Shown: piece by piece, positions 43,349 through 55,237 of the stretch
Layout of the letters: each line of letters starts with the position of its first letter
How positions within the stretch are numbered: the stretch's first letter is position 1
Assembly (NCBI GenBank): GCA_032622095.1
Contig: CP136064.1
Location: forward strand, 260,255,863 to 260,319,862
Direction: 5' to 3'
Length of the DNA stretch: 64,000 nt
From: Siphonodentalium dalli
Taxonomy: Eukaryota; Mollusca; Scaphopoda; Gadilida; Siphonodentaliidae
The notes under the pieces: model-generated
The model's input: the letters and a program-made list of their open reading frames with translations, nothing else
Database searches by the model: none
What the model was told of the DNA's origin: nothing
Translations under genes and position numbers: made by a program

Positions 43349-43793
43349 CACAGTCCCTAGGGACCACTGTTTGTTAAATGAGTTTACCTATATGTACCAG
43401 TATAATTAACAAATTAGTAGATATATCCAGGCCTGCAAATTTGAGGTGAACCACCGTTCAGTTTGCCTGGAGGTTATCTAAAATTTAAATGCCTCGATCG
43501 AAAAACAGGTCGTGCCAAAGTTTTGTAAATAACTAATTCTCACCTTAATTTTTGCTCAATCAAGTCCCAAAAATGAGACATTCAAATTTATTACTATAGC
43601 TCAATGAGCTGCCCATCTGTTGTTAATATTACCAGTTTTAGTGATTATAACAGTTTGTGTAACTCTCCTGCTAACCTATAGATAATTTTGAAACCTGCAG
43701 GCCTGTATATCTGATAGCAGAGGTAATAATATTTTAATCAAGTTTTATTCAATAAAGACAATATTACAATAAACAGTGATTCCTAGGACTGGC
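43349..43793. mobile_element. Element G, longer diverged copy
   Basis: CACAGTCCCTAGGGACCACTG to CAGTGATTCCTAGGACTG. A CAGGCCTGCAAATTTGAG...CCTGCAGGCCTG insert lies inside, possibly another hAT-type MITE. Confidence 0.6.
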
Positions 43794-44359
43794 CAGTGTG
43801 AGTATAACCGACATTCTCAACCACTCGGCCATTTCCACTTCGCTGGGAAATAACCTCTTCCATAAATAGACACCATATTCTCGCAATGCTACAATACAAG
43901 GCCCTAATAATAAAGCAATTCCCTTCACTTGTTGGTGCATAGATGTGAATGGAATAGAATGTATTCACTGTATGTCAGTACCCAGTATCTGTGAAAAGCC
44001 GATATATGTCATATAATTACAACTAAATACTACGATTCTCTCAAATGTTTACTACCCCAGACATGCACTCCATATTTGGAAATGATTGTTCGTCATCTTG
44101 GGAAAGCCGCATCATCCTAGAAAATGAAAACTGAATCACATAATACAGATCTAGGGACGTAAACCTATTTGGATTAATGTCAGCTTTTCAAAGAGACTGC
44201 ATGGGTAGTACCAAACTTGACAATGCAGTAATAAATAGTAATGCATAGCAATAATTAGTTAAAGTTTAACAGATGAGTATCCCAGTCAAAAGAGGTATTT
44301 CCCAGTAGAATGCACATTATTATATGCCCGTTTGGAAAAAAACGGTCGTATTATATAAA

Positions 44360-44810
44360 TGGGTTGTCCGTCCGTCGTCCATCCGTCTGTCCGCTTTTGG
44401 TTTCCGGATGATAACTTTAGATTGAATGGAGTGAACTGAACCAAATTTGGTATATTAGTTTACCACACCAAAATACAGATCAGGTTCGATTATGGGTTTC
44501 GTCCGCATGATTTTGACTGAGTTATGCCCCTTTATCGACTTAGATTTTACCTGGTTTGCGGTTTCCGGATGATAACTTTAGATTGAATAAAGTGAACTGA
44601 ACCAAATTTGGTATATTAGTTTACCACCCCAAAATACAGATCAAGTTCAAATATGGGTTTCGTCTGCATGATTTTGACTGAGTTATGCCCCTTTTTCGAC
44701 TTAGATTTTACCTGATATGCAGTTTCCAGATGATAACTTTAGTTTGAATCGAGTGAACTGAACCAAATTTGGTATACAGATCAAGTTCAAATATTATTTC
44801 GTCTTAAGTC
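44360..44810. repeat. ~162-bp tandem repeat led by a GTCC-rich motif
   Basis: TTTCCGGATGATAACTTTAG recurs at ~44401, ~44563 and, with one change, ~44727. The array is preceded by GTCCGTCCGTCGTCC. A single related unit is near 48550. Confidence 0.8.
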
Positions 44811-46057
44811 AAAGGTTTCAAACAAATGAATTAAACCTTGCCCCACTCTACTCCGAGACGTTGAGAATGTATATCCTATAGACTATTTTGATTTATTTTC
44901 CTATTATAGCAGATCTTGTTACCAGTTCTGCTACAAAAAATTGTCTGGCTGCGATTGGTAAATTTGCAAGAGGGAAACCAACACAGTTTTGGCATTATCA
45001 TCAGGTGACTCAGGTCTGACACATCCAACAAGATATTTCATTGGCTACGTTCTGTGTTCCCGTTCCGTGTTTTATACTTTTCGTTTACTTCAGGTTATCT
45101 AGCAGCATTCATTTGAACAAATTTTACCGCCCGCTGGTCTATCACATCATTTCTTCCCCACCCACCCTTAATTTCCCATCATGTTAGGAATTTATTCCAA
45201 ATATATTTTCCTAACATAGGACAGGGGCATATTTAGCCAAAAATTTAAAATATCAATTGAATTGAATACATGTACATATCATACTTATTGAATTATCTTC
45301 TATTATTGTATCTTGATACTATTACTATAAATCAAATTAACTCAAATATAATAGAATTGAGATTTTGACATTTTGTAATTTGTTATTCTACTTATTAATA
45401 TGTTATAAACTTGTATATATTGGGGAGCTAGTACTTACGCTCCCCAGTATATTTTGCCAAATAAATACATATAAAATATATCACTTTGAAAGAGTTCTGC
45501 ATTGGAAAAATAGAAGGTTATGGATTTTTGCATCCAAGTTACATGTATTTGCAAAACATTGTAATGTGTGAAACCATTTGATTGAGGGCTACTTACTTTA
45601 TTTTGTATAGCGGGCCAGCATCTTCATCATATTATGGCTGTATAACATTATAAAGATAACATTTTTGTATTGTCTAAACTACATGTATTTTTGAAAAACA
45701 TATGCTCCTGTTATGAAACACTTACTCTTGCATGTACCTAACAATATAAGCATTCCTTATTACACATGTCAGATCTGATAAGTTATCTGTCTGACATGTT
45801 TGATAAAGAAATAACAACCAGGAGAATGTAGGGGGGGGGGGGTATTAAAGTTCAATTTAAATGACATGGAATCCCATATGTTCTAAACAGTCTATATGGG
45901 ATTTGAATATCTGGCAAGTGAAAAGTGACAGTTAGGGATTTAACACTTTTGCTTCCAATGAGTTAACTTCAACTCCTAAATATATCCTCCGAAATCACAA
46001 ACCATTGGATCTCACAGTGAGAGGTCCTTGGATGATGTGAATATTTGTATTTATATA
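44811..46057. other. No gene recognised
   Basis: Unique AT-rich sequence with a G12 run near 45831. Confidence 0.45.
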
Positions 46058-46224
46058 TCAGTACCCAACTTGAATTCAAAAGCTCAAATAATTTGTCTTA
46101 AGAATGGATTGAAATATTTGGGGTGGGTGGGGTTAGTTTTAAATCTCATAACTGTGTCCCTGTATACTTTAACCCCTCCTTAAGACAAATTATTTGAGCT
46201 TTTGAATTTAAGTTGGGTACTGAT
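46058..46224. mobile_element. Short inverted-repeat MITE
   Basis: TCAGTACCCAACTTGAATTC to AATTTAAGTTGGGTACTGA; arms of about 50 bp share GCTCAAATAATTTGTCTTAA. Confidence 0.78.
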
Positions 46225-47215
46225 GTATGGATTGCTGTGATCATATCTTAGATAAATTATCAGTCATATCTAATCGCTATTGGCGAGGTATAGGTTAAAC
46301 ATCTGCCGATCGTGATCGGCCTCTCGTTTTTTTTTTATTTATCTATTTTTTTTTATTTTTTTTTTAATCAATATTTTAAAGGGAAAAAAACTAAATCCGT
46401 TATAACCCCCGACAGGGTATATTCGAGTTTTTAACCGAAAATCTGTCCTTCCAAAGCCAGTGCAGTAAAAAGACTTGTCTAAAAATAGAATGTCACCGCC
46501 TCGCGTTCCGCAACTTCCTGTTTATTGAGGGGTCCGCTTATCCACTGTGATTTTTCACAACCTTGAATATTTGGCGGCCTATCAAATATTCGACGGGCCG
46601 ACCGACATATATAGGCCCACTCCGATAACAAATTGCGTTGATAAATCTGTTGATATATAACACGTTTTGGTAATTTTTTTACTGGAGTTGACAGTGGTTA
46701 GCATTATTTTTTGGTATAATTAATCGATAATCGGTAATATTTATTGCTCGTAGAAAGGTATAGCTAGTGTATTTCTCCACATATTTCGATACCGGGAAAA
46801 ACTCAAAAGCGAATATTATATACAAGGTGTATTTTTGGAACGCAAACCGTAAATTAATTTGGGCACTGTATTCATCGGCGGTATTAATTTTTCTTCACGT
46901 TCCCGGCCAGTCAGCCCCGCCGGCATTATTGCTGAACGAAAACTACTTCATCTTGTCAAGGATTTTTTGTCTAGTTTTAATCTATTTCGCTGTTGCATAT
47001 AAAATTTAAGCCACAGATATTGAGCGCATGTTTTATATCGCACCCTGATTCGCACTGCGGCTGCAGTTGCACAGACGATCATCGTCTGCTGTCGTCTGCT
47101 AAATAGCGAGCGCGAGCTGTCTGGATTCCAACAGCAAATCAAAATATTGGCGCGTGGTTATAGGAGCTCAAAATAAACCCACGCACTGAACAAATTCCCT
47201 GCGAAATAAGCTTGC
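46225..47215. other. Repeat-poor region upstream of the + zinc-finger gene
   Basis: This is the likely promoter and 5' UTR area, richer in CpG toward 47000-47200. A TTGGCGCG motif is at ~47148. No TATA box or upstream exon could be assigned. Confidence 0.4.
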
Positions 47216-47295
47216 ATGGATCCGTGCAGTCTCTTGGATCCGTGGTCTGAGAACTTGAGATTATTTTTAACTAATTGGTTCCTGTTCTCTGACAG

Positions 47296-47534
47296 GCGTG
47301 GATGGAGAATGGAGACACAGGACATGTCCGTTTCTCAGAGCGACTCCGGGATCGTCGTGATAGGGCCGGATAAAATACACAGCTGTCCGGACTGTATGAA
47401 GGTTTTCAGGAGCAAACAACAACTCAATCAACATTCTCTAGTTCATAACGGGATTCGAAAGTACACCTGTACTCAGTGTGAAAAGGCATTCAAACAGCTG
47501 TCCCATCTACAACAACACGCCCGGATACATACAG
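47296..47534 (+). CDS. Zinc-finger gene 1, exon 1
   Basis: The preferred start is ATG at 47309 (context AGAATGG, A at -3 and G at +4). A pyrimidine-rich CCTGTTCTCTGACAG ends at 47295 and looks like an acceptor, so a non-coding exon may lie upstream. If transcription starts nearer, ATG at 47216 (poor context, T at -3) would add 31 residues. It encodes fingers 1 and 2. The donor is ACAG/GTACGT. Confidence 0.8.
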
Positions 47535-50500
47535 GTACGTCTGGTCTGTGACACCCATGAGTATATGTATTTATTATATGACTATCGTTTTTCTTTCCCC
47601 AATACCGCTATTGTATAGCGATAATTTGCAGTTTGATCCGATGTCATACCACCCTTCCTCATCTCGCATACTGCGCATGACCGGAAAAAGCAGGACAGTT
47701 CTTTCTTTATTTTTGATACTAACGAGCGTGTGAATTGGTTTCATTTCATAATTAATGAGAGAAATTGTGCTTTTTAAATAAAAAATCATGTGGTTTTTAA
47801 ATAAAAAGCATTTCATATAATAAACCTGTTATCGCTGCAGTGAATTGATCTGGGCTTCGCATCACGTCTCGTTGAAGAGGTCAGATCGCTGGATCAAACT
47901 CGACGCCTGCGGCGGCTCGTTTGATCCAGCGATCTGACCTCTTCAACTCGACGTGATACTTCGCCCCAGATCAATTCACTGCATCGATAACATGTATGTA
48001 TGGCCTTGAGACACATGCGATAAATACACATACGTCTGATCTCGGCAGGGTCGTGGCGGGTATTTGTTTGGCGTGGGGGGGGGGGTGTTCAACTTCTAAT
48101 TTCGAATCCATGTCCCCCCCCCCCGAGACTAAAACTCCACCTCTTTAGTTGGAATTTTCCAACTCATATATAGCTCAGACTGTAAAACTGGTCGGCTGTA
48201 TGGTTGAACATTTCCATCTGAAAATTTTATTGAAAGTATGATAATACTTAAATATTTTCTGAAAATAACTTATTTTATTTAATTACATAAGTTTTGGCTG
48301 GAAAAGTTATTACACTATTTTCAACCTACTCTTTGGACTGAAATTTCAACCTTGATTTTGGGTAATGTTTGGGGGTGGGGGCTATAGAAATCACCGGTGT
48401 CAGTGTCTTTTTTTATCTTCAATAATAATAGATGAAATAAAAAAAATGAAAAATGTGGTATGTGAGCTTATTGGTAGGGGCTCAGGTCAAGTTCGAATTA
48501 TGGGTGACATTTGCCTTTTTTCTGCAGTTATGGCCCTTGTTGACTTATTTTGGTTTCCGAATGATAACTTTAGTTTTACTAGTAGTTATCTGATTTTTTT
48601 TAAATTTCATATATGGAGTACTCTCATGAAAATATAGGTCATGTTTAATTTGTGATCACCTCATAGACTTAGAATTTACTGATTATTCTGGTGTCTAATC
48701 AAATAAAACCAGGTTCGTTAACAACATAAGATGGCTGGAAGCAAAATTTGATTCAATGATTGTTCCCAGAATAAAAAATTTCATTTCTGAAAAAGTCACC
48801 AGTCAAATTAAGCCACCTTATTCGTGGGGCATGTGGCCTAGCGACCTTTTATCATTGTTGAAATCGGCAAGCTTTAGAATATCATATTCCTTTTATACGC
48901 CCTTTAAAAAAAAAGGTTGTATCATGTAATCAGTCTGTCCGTCCGTCTTTCGTACCATCTTAACATTTTTGGTTTCCAACCGATAACGCCCCAGCAGTGC
49001 ACTTGTTATGTTTTCCTCTCTCTCTCTCTCTCTCTACAGCATCATATGAAATATCAATAAAGTAATCAATCAGTAATTGTCTTGTCCGTTTCAGGTGAGA
49101 AGCCTTATAAATGTCTTGTTACTGGCTGTAACAGAGGCTTTGCTCAGCTGTCCAATCTGCAGCACCATATGCGAAATCATGATGATCAAGTTAAGAAAGC
49201 ATCCTCTAGAGCATACCAGTGTTCTACGTGTCACAGGACATACGCATTCGAGAACAGTCTGAGAAATCACACTCTCAAGGTAAACATGCCTGCAAATAGT
49301 GTGTCTGTCATTTGCAGAATAAGGTCTCCAGAGGGTGAATTTAGTTATGATATCCCACATTGTATATCAAATATGTGACCCGCCATATCAAATCCAGTCG
49401 TAAGTCGGGATTTTTTTCACCCTGTGCCCATGCATTCTCTTATATATGCGAGTCGACCATAGGTCGCCTCGCATATATAAGAGAATGCATTGGCTTAACA
49501 ATTTTTTATCATTTTTTTTAAATAAATGTTTCTTACAATTTTTAGGACATAAAATAAAAAAAATCCATTACCCTGCAGGGAGCCCCACACATATAGAGAA
49601 GCATATAGAAGAGTGTCGTCTGCTCATGTTTGTCTGGGGCTCTGTATGGGTGAAATTATAAAATTGTTAAAGAATACAAGAAAAAATTATTAAAATTGTA
49701 AAAAATTGTTAGGCCAATGCATTCTCTTATATATGCGAGGCGACCTATGGTCGACTCGCATATATAAGAGAATGCATTGGCACAGGTAAAAAAATCCCGA
49801 CTTACGACTGGATTTGATATGGCGGGTCACAATTATCACAGAGGGTTAATTTAGTTATGATATCCCACACAGTGGGAACCTTCTTATGCTTAGGCCTCAT
49901 CTTCTGGAAAGTATCTATAGTCTCAAATTAAATTTATTTTAGTTACTTTTTCCCTTCTGTTCAGTTTCTATGATACCCTTAATTTGCAGAAGATAAAATG
50001 CATAATCGAGGTGACTAACAGGCGAACGTAACCAACTTCAACTGGGGAACTGGGGAATTTCAATTGATCCTAGGTCTCCCATAGCAGTTGAGTCCTAAGC
50101 AGAATGAGGTTTGCAGAGGGTGATTTGGTGATGCTAGCCCTGCATGCGGGATAGTGTCACTGAATTCACCCTCTGGGGAACTTATTCTGCAAATGACAGA
50201 CACACTATTTGCAAACATGAAGATAAAGGCCAAAATCCAAGATGGCTGCTGTCGAAAATAAAAAATCATTCAAATTCTATAGCTCCTATCAAGACGTGAT
50301 CCAAAACATTCCTGTAAATTTTCAAAACAAATTCTCCAATAAATGCTGGTTGCAGGGTGCGCGGTGGATTCAAATTTGAAATCCAAGATGGCTGCTGGTG
50401 GCCATGTTTTTAGCGAATTTCGGGAAAGAAATGACCGCTCCCATCTAGAGGTCACCCTGAAGATCCCTGAGGTTTGGTGATGACCGGACGAGGCAGGTGG

Positions 50501-52936
50501 CCTGTAGGGTGTGCCAAAGGCTTTGGTCATACAAAGATTAAAATCCAAGATGGCTGCTGGCAGTCACAATTTTCAATGAAATATGGAAACAAATTATGGC
50601 TCCCATCTGGAGGTCACCCAAAAGATCCATATGAAGTTTGGTGACAATCAGATGAGGGATGTGGTCTGTAGGGTTTGGCAAAGGATTTAGTCATGCAAAG
50701 AGTAAAATACAAGATGGCTGCTGGTGGCCATTTTTTTCATAAAAAATTGATATCTCCTATCTAGAGGTGATCCAAAACATGCCTGTAAATTTTCAAAACA
50801 ATTCTCCAATGAATGTGGGCTGCAGGGTGTGGCGATGGATTCAAATTTGAAATCCAATTTCACAAAAAAATGATGGCTCCCATCTAGAGGTCTCCCTGAA
50901 GATCCATATGAAGTTTGTTGACGATCGGATAGAGTCATAGAGATGTGACCTGTAGTGTCTGCTAATGGAAATTGTTGACAGACGGACAGATGGTGGACGC
51001 CAACCTATGGCAGTAGCTCAAACTTGATTTCGTCAAGTTGAGCTAACAATAAAGATGTAAAAAAAGATGACTTTAATCATATTTTTAGAAAGGATATTTT
51101 GGGAGGAGCTTTCTCAGCAAGTATACAAATTGATTGGAAATGCATAAGTGCCATAAAAAGTACATGATTTGAACTAGTGAAAGGTTAAAATGACTATTTA
51201 TTTAATTTTTGAAATTTTATTGTTCTATATTATGCTTGATGTGGTCTTCAGTTAGTATAGATTCCTTCATGTGGTGTACTAGCTTATTAATTAAGTAGTT
51301 TTCTGTGTAGGTCACTCTAAACTTTCCATAACCTGAGATAGGCTCGGCGTGGAAACCCCTTAACCCTTTCATGACGGGAGCTGTGCAGTTGCAGCATTAA
51401 ATACCCTGTGCCATTGCATTCTCTTATATATGCAAGTCTCCCATAGGGAGCCTCGCATATATAAGAGAAAGCACTGGCCAACAAGATCAAGGAAAATATT
51501 GTTAGGCCAATGCATTCTTTTATATTTGCGAAGCACCCTATGGGAGACTCTCATATGTAAGAGAATGCATTGGCACAGGGTTTTCGCAAAAAATCAGGAA
51601 GCTTCTGTCATGAAAGGGTTAGTAATTGATTTTATAACTGATGGGAGATTCCATTTAGTATAAAAAGTATTCATGATTCCAGTCTTCGAGTAAAAACATC
51701 ATGCAAGATCTGATTTTAACACAGTTTACATGTATACTTTGTTCTGCTTAAAATAAAATGTTGGAAAGCAAATGTGACATAAAAACTAGACCAAAACAAA
51801 ACTGCATTTTGTTGCAATGTGTTTTTTAGCTCACTGATTTCAACCATTGTTGTTATACAATCGCTTACCACACTGTCTCAAATTAGTGTGAAAATCAGGT
51901 TTATCCCTAGAATGTTGCTGATTTTGGGGTTTCCAGATGGTCACTTAAGTAATTGTGTTCCTACCTGCCCGTGTTTGAATTTGTACCATGGGTGTATGCC
52001 AGCACTGGCAGTGAAACTTCTTGTTTCCGTAAACGATGAACAACAATTTGTTAACCCTTTGAGTGCCAGGGGCCGATCTCATCGGCCCTAAACCTACAAA
52101 ATAAGTCTGTTAAAGATTATAAGAATAAATTATTAAAATTGTAAAAAAAAAAAAAAATTGTTAGGCCAATGCATTCTCTTATATATGCGAGGCGACCTAT
52201 GGTCGACTCGCATATATAAGAGAATGCATTGGCACAGGGTATATGGGTTGATACAAAAATCGGACCTGGCACTCAAAGGGTTAAACTTTATTCTTATCAG
52301 TATCTTCTCTAATTCATTTAACAGGTTCATACGAAGGACAATTCTTCTGAAAGTTTACCGACAAAAACATACGAGCCACCAATAATGGTTCCTGTAACAT
52401 CAGCTCCTGTGTTTTTAGTGAAAAATATTATCAGTGACTCAACTAACTGTGAACAACAAAACTCTGGACGATCTGTTAGCGTCTGTAGTCCAAGAAGAGA
52501 TGGTGCATCAGACCTGACTCCTATACACCACTCTAGTGCGCCAGATTCAACGTTAAATCAGACATCTCTGGAAATGTTATCAGAACTAACTCCTATACAC
52601 CACTCTAGTCATGAGATGAAAGTATTGCCAGATTCATCATTTAAACAGACATCTCCGCAACCGTTCCTTCCAAAACAAATCGGATTAGAATCAAGACACA
52701 ATTATAATCAAAGATATGATGATTATGTCCGGAGTCAACATGGAAGAAGTTCGGAATGTTTCATTTCTCAAAGTAGCATTGCTTCAAGTTCTGACGATGC
52801 TGGCGCTCTGGTGCAAAACTTACCTGTTCACATGGGAGATAACTCTCCTGTGGCAATCACACATCATGAGGTTTCTCTACCAGGAGATATCAGTGATTGT
52901 GTTCAAGAAATTGTTATATCTAGTACAGATAGTTGA
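47296..52936 (+). CDS. C2H2 zinc-finger protein, rotund/LIN-29/ZNF384-like (whole gene)
   Basis: A nuclear DNA-binding protein by its fingers. The coding join is 47309-47534, 49095-49279, 52325-52936, giving 340 residues, with phases matching at both junctions. The four fingers are at residues 26-46, 54-74, 82-104 (C-x4-C type, CLVTGC) and 118-139. Intron 1 cuts exactly inside the TGEKP linker between fingers 2 and 3. Intron 2 falls inside the H-x4-H of finger 4. FKQLSHLQQHARIH and CNRGFAQLSNLQHHMRNH closely resemble the paired fingers of rotund, squeeze, LIN-29, ZNF362 and ZNF384, so that group is the best guess. It has fewer fingers than those proteins. The C-terminal ~200 residues are Ser-rich and disordered and repeat LTPIHHSS twice. 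Upstream ATG at 47216 is an alternative start (371 residues). Confidence 0.85.
47830..47995. mobile_element. Hairpin element in intron 1
   Basis: GTTATCGCTGCAGTGAATTG to CAATTCACTGCATCGATAAC, arms of about 75 bp meeting at CTCGACGCCTGCGG. Confidence 0.78.
48360..49060. repeat. Intron 1 repeats: one ~160-bp-family unit and (TC)n
   Basis: CGAATGATAACTTTAGTTT near 48556 is one diverged unit of the family at 44360. CTGTCCGTCCGTCTTTCG is near 48931. (TC)n is at 49015-49035. Confidence 0.6.
49095..49279 (+). CDS. Zinc-finger gene 1, exon 2
   Basis: Acceptor GTCCGTTTCAG, donor AAG/GTAAAC. GEKPYKCLVTGC completes the linker split by intron 1. It encodes finger 3 and most of finger 4 (YQCSTCHRTYAFENSLRNH). 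A hAT-type MITE begins 5 bp after the donor. Confidence 0.88.
49285..50219. mobile_element. Long hAT-type MITE, interrupted by element D
   Basis: CATGCCTGCAAATAGTGTGT at the left and CACTATTTGCAAACATG at the right; long-variant centre at 49900-50090. Confidence 0.75.
49374..49831. mobile_element. MITE family D, carrying the shared hairpin core
   Basis: TGTGACCCGCCATATCAAAT...GTCGGGATTTTT and its complement form ~42-bp inverted ends. Two ~70-nt hairpins (49430-49493, 49712-49781) are the same as in TTAA family A. A ~32-bp stretch of host (AATTTAGTTATGATATCCCA) is present on both sides, at 49328-49360 and 49839-49872. Confidence 0.85.
50232..51050. repeat. ~160-bp tandem repeat (CCAAGATGGCTGCTG)
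   Basis: CAAGATGGCTGCTG recurs at ~50233, 50388, 50547 and 50710, spacing 155-163 bp. The array ends GACAGACGGACAGATGG at ~50979. Confidence 0.82.
51360..51622. mobile_element. TTAA MITE family B
   Basis: TTAACCCTTTCATGACGGGAG to GTCATGAAAGGGTTAG, so the right TTAA is mutated. Hairpins have GAGTCTCCCATAGGGAGCC-type centres. Confidence 0.82.
52051..52284. mobile_element. TTAA MITE family C, short copy
   Basis: TTAACCCTTTGAGTGCCAGG to CCTGGCACTCAAAGGGTTAA with one ~70-nt hairpin (52163-52231). It ends 40 bp before exon 3 of zinc-finger gene 1. Confidence 0.87.
52325..52936 (+). CDS. Zinc-finger gene 1, exon 3
   Basis: Acceptor TTTAACAG. It starts VHTKDNSSES, giving the last His of finger 4, and stops with TGA at 52934-52936. 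Two similar blocks (LTPIHHSSAPDSTLNQTS and LTPIHHSSHEMKVLPDSS) follow. No AATAAA close to the stop was found before the MITE at 52982. Confidence 0.87.
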   Translation, partial: VHTKDNSSESLPTKTYEPPIMVPVTSAPVFLVKNIISDSTNCEQQNSGRSVSVCSPRRDGASDLTPIHHSSAPDSTLNQTSLEMLSELTPIHHSSHEMKVLPDSSFKQTSPQPFLPKQIGLESRHNYNQRYDDYVRSQHGRSSECFISQSSIASSSDDAGALVQNLPVHMGDNSPVAITHHEVSLPGDISDCVQEIVISSTDS

Positions 52937-52981
52937 AGAGCAATGTTCAATTCTCGATTACACTGCATAGATGACTGGGCC

Positions 52982-53433
52982 CAAGCCTGAGTTTAGTGTG
53001 CCTGTCATTTGCAGAATGAGGTCCCCAGAGGGTGAATTTAGTGATGCTATCCTGCATAGCGGGCTAGCATCACCAAATTCACCATCTGGGGACATCATTC
53101 TGCACAGGCTTCATATTCTCTGTAAAGTTTCTTTATTATCAAATTTCTATAGAAACTTCTTCACATAGATGATATTTCTTTTTTTCAGTTTGGTTTCGCT
53201 ATATCCTCCAAATTGGCAGATGACACATTGCATAATCGAGGTTCCCAATGGGTGCACATGACAATATTCAGCATTTGGGAACTTCAATCTGTGTCTATAT
53301 CTCCCATAGCAGAGGAGGCCATGCAGAATGAGGTCCCCAGAGGTTGAATTTGGTGATATTAGCCTGCTATGTCAGATAGTAACTAAATTCACCCTCTGGG
53401 GACCTCATTCACACATATGACAGACACACTAAT
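52982..53433. mobile_element. Long hAT-type MITE in the 3' region of zinc-finger gene 1
   Basis: CAAGCCTGAGTTTAGTGTGC at the left, GACAGACACACTAATG at the right. It starts 45 bp after the stop codon, so it is probably transcribed in the 3' UTR. Confidence 0.75.
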
Positions 53434-53466
53434 GAAGAGTCTCCAGATAAAATAAGTTTATTTTAT

Positions 53467-53916
53467 TTAAAGATACTCAATCCGATTTAATGTCCCTAAA
53501 TTACTATTTCTTTGGCTTCGGGGGTAAAAAATATTTGATTCGAGTCGAGGAACCCACCCATCAAAGCTCAGAGTGATCAGATATCGATTTTTGTTATTTC
53601 AATTTTTTGTGGCCCAGAAACACGCCATCAAATGGATGGTCTTGGTCAAAATTGCGGATGAAGATGGATAACTCTAAAAACAAGTGGTAATACGGCCAAA
53701 TTTTGTGAATAATCAAGTGATAATACGGCCATATTTCATTGCACAAAATGTTGATAAATAACACGTTTTGGGAAATTTGATACCATAGTTGACAGTGGTC
53801 AGCATTATTGTGTTGCAATTAATCGATTCTGATAACTAAAGTGTATTTTGAAGAAATGTTGTTGTTGTTGTATCTTGATGATACGAGGACCCACTGATCG
53901 GTTTGAGTACCTTTAA
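53467..53916. mobile_element. TTAA MITE family F
   Basis: TTAAAGATACTCAATCCG to GGTTTGAGTACCTTTAA. Confidence 0.77.
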
Positions 53917-54097
53917 TAATGGCACAAGTATGCCTTTCTAAAAGGCATTAACATGATGACACAATTGTCATTCATAACAATATTTAGACCAATTGCATAA
54001 TATTGACTTCCTTATCATGTGCCGTCATCATTAATCATTTTCTGGAGTGATTTGATCAAATTCACAAAACAGCAATATCCATATTGAAGTATTATAA

Positions 54098-54585
54098 TTA
54101 AAGGTACTCAATCCGATAAAACTCCTCTCAATTACTATTTCAATGGCTTCGGGGGTCAAACATATTTGATTCGAGTCGAGGAAGTCACCCATCAAAGCTC
54201 AGATTTGTTAGATATCGATTTTAGAAATCTATTATTTTTCATTATCGGGAATACTTTCTGGCCCAGAACTCAGTCAAAATTGCGTTATTATTACCACTTG
54301 ATTTTAGAGTTATCCATCCTTGTCTGTTTGAATAGTGTTTTGGTGTACACATCTCGCGCAGGTTACGAAACTGACGGCAATTATTAATACTCATCTCGAG
54401 AAACTAACAAATTTCAAAAATCAATATCTAATAACTCTGAGCTTTGTTTGATGGGTTCCTCGACTCGAATCAAATATTTTTTACCCCCAAAGCCAAAGAA
54501 ATAGTAAAATAGGACCCTCTGATCAGATTGTTGTTGTTGGAATCTGTTGAGATGGGGACCCTCTGTTCGGATTGAGTACCTTTAA
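54098..54585. mobile_element. TTAA MITE family F
   Basis: TTAAAGGTACTCAATCCG to GGATTGAGTACCTTTAA, with TTCGAGTCGAGGAA arms. Confidence 0.82.
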
Positions 54586-55237
54586 ATATTGATGACAGCT
54601 TGGAGTTTATGATCAATTTAGCTACGAGATTGAACATACATGAAGGCTTCAATTGGTCATAACGGCATATTGTCATGTGCATTTATATTTTAAAACATGA
54701 CGCATATACATGTGTGTCACTTTGAGAACTATTGTTTTGTTATGCTTATAGATTTTGTTACCTATCTTTTTATAATCTATTCAAGAGTCTCGTTCTTATT
54801 GGTGTCATTAATTATTTTTTTAATCGTAAGATTATGTCTTCTGTTTCTTCTGTTTTTGTTAATAATGTTCCTGTCATTTGCAGATATTTGGTTGGAATTA
54901 ATATCACATCATTAGCTTAACAGGAACTAGTAAAGTTTGTTTATTGCCACTTGTTCTGGTATTGACTGGAGTCTTATGCGGCAATATGCATTGCTTAATT
55001 CTGCTCAATCTACACAACATGAAACGAGGAAATAAATGGTTGCTGGGGATAGCAGGAAGACAGCCTTTTCAGGTTATGCCGTCCCCAATAACTCATTGTA
55101 TAGACTAATTATGTAAATAAAATGTTATATTGAGTTATGAATAAATAATCATAGTCATGGCCATAACACAGGTTCAGACACATGTACGTGTAATGTGTGT
55201 TGCCATTGCCAACGAAAGTCACCTGACTCACGTGACC
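54586..55237. other. No gene recognised
   Basis: AT-rich. Several AATAAA motifs (near 55029, 55112, 55140) could serve as distal poly(A) sites of zinc-finger gene 1. Confidence 0.35.

Noticed and set aside
47148-47155. E2F-like TTGGCGCG site
   Set aside because: A single short motif without a mapped transcription start is not enough to call a regulatory site.
47216-47308. N-terminal extension of zinc-finger gene 1 from the ATG at 47216
   Set aside because: It has a poorer start context than 47309, and an acceptor-like CTCTGACAG lies between them. Kept only as an alternative.
54697-54920. Hydrophobic open frames that might be a small membrane protein
   Set aside because: Phe/Leu/Ile-rich because the DNA is T-rich; no start context, splice site or neighbour supports a gene.
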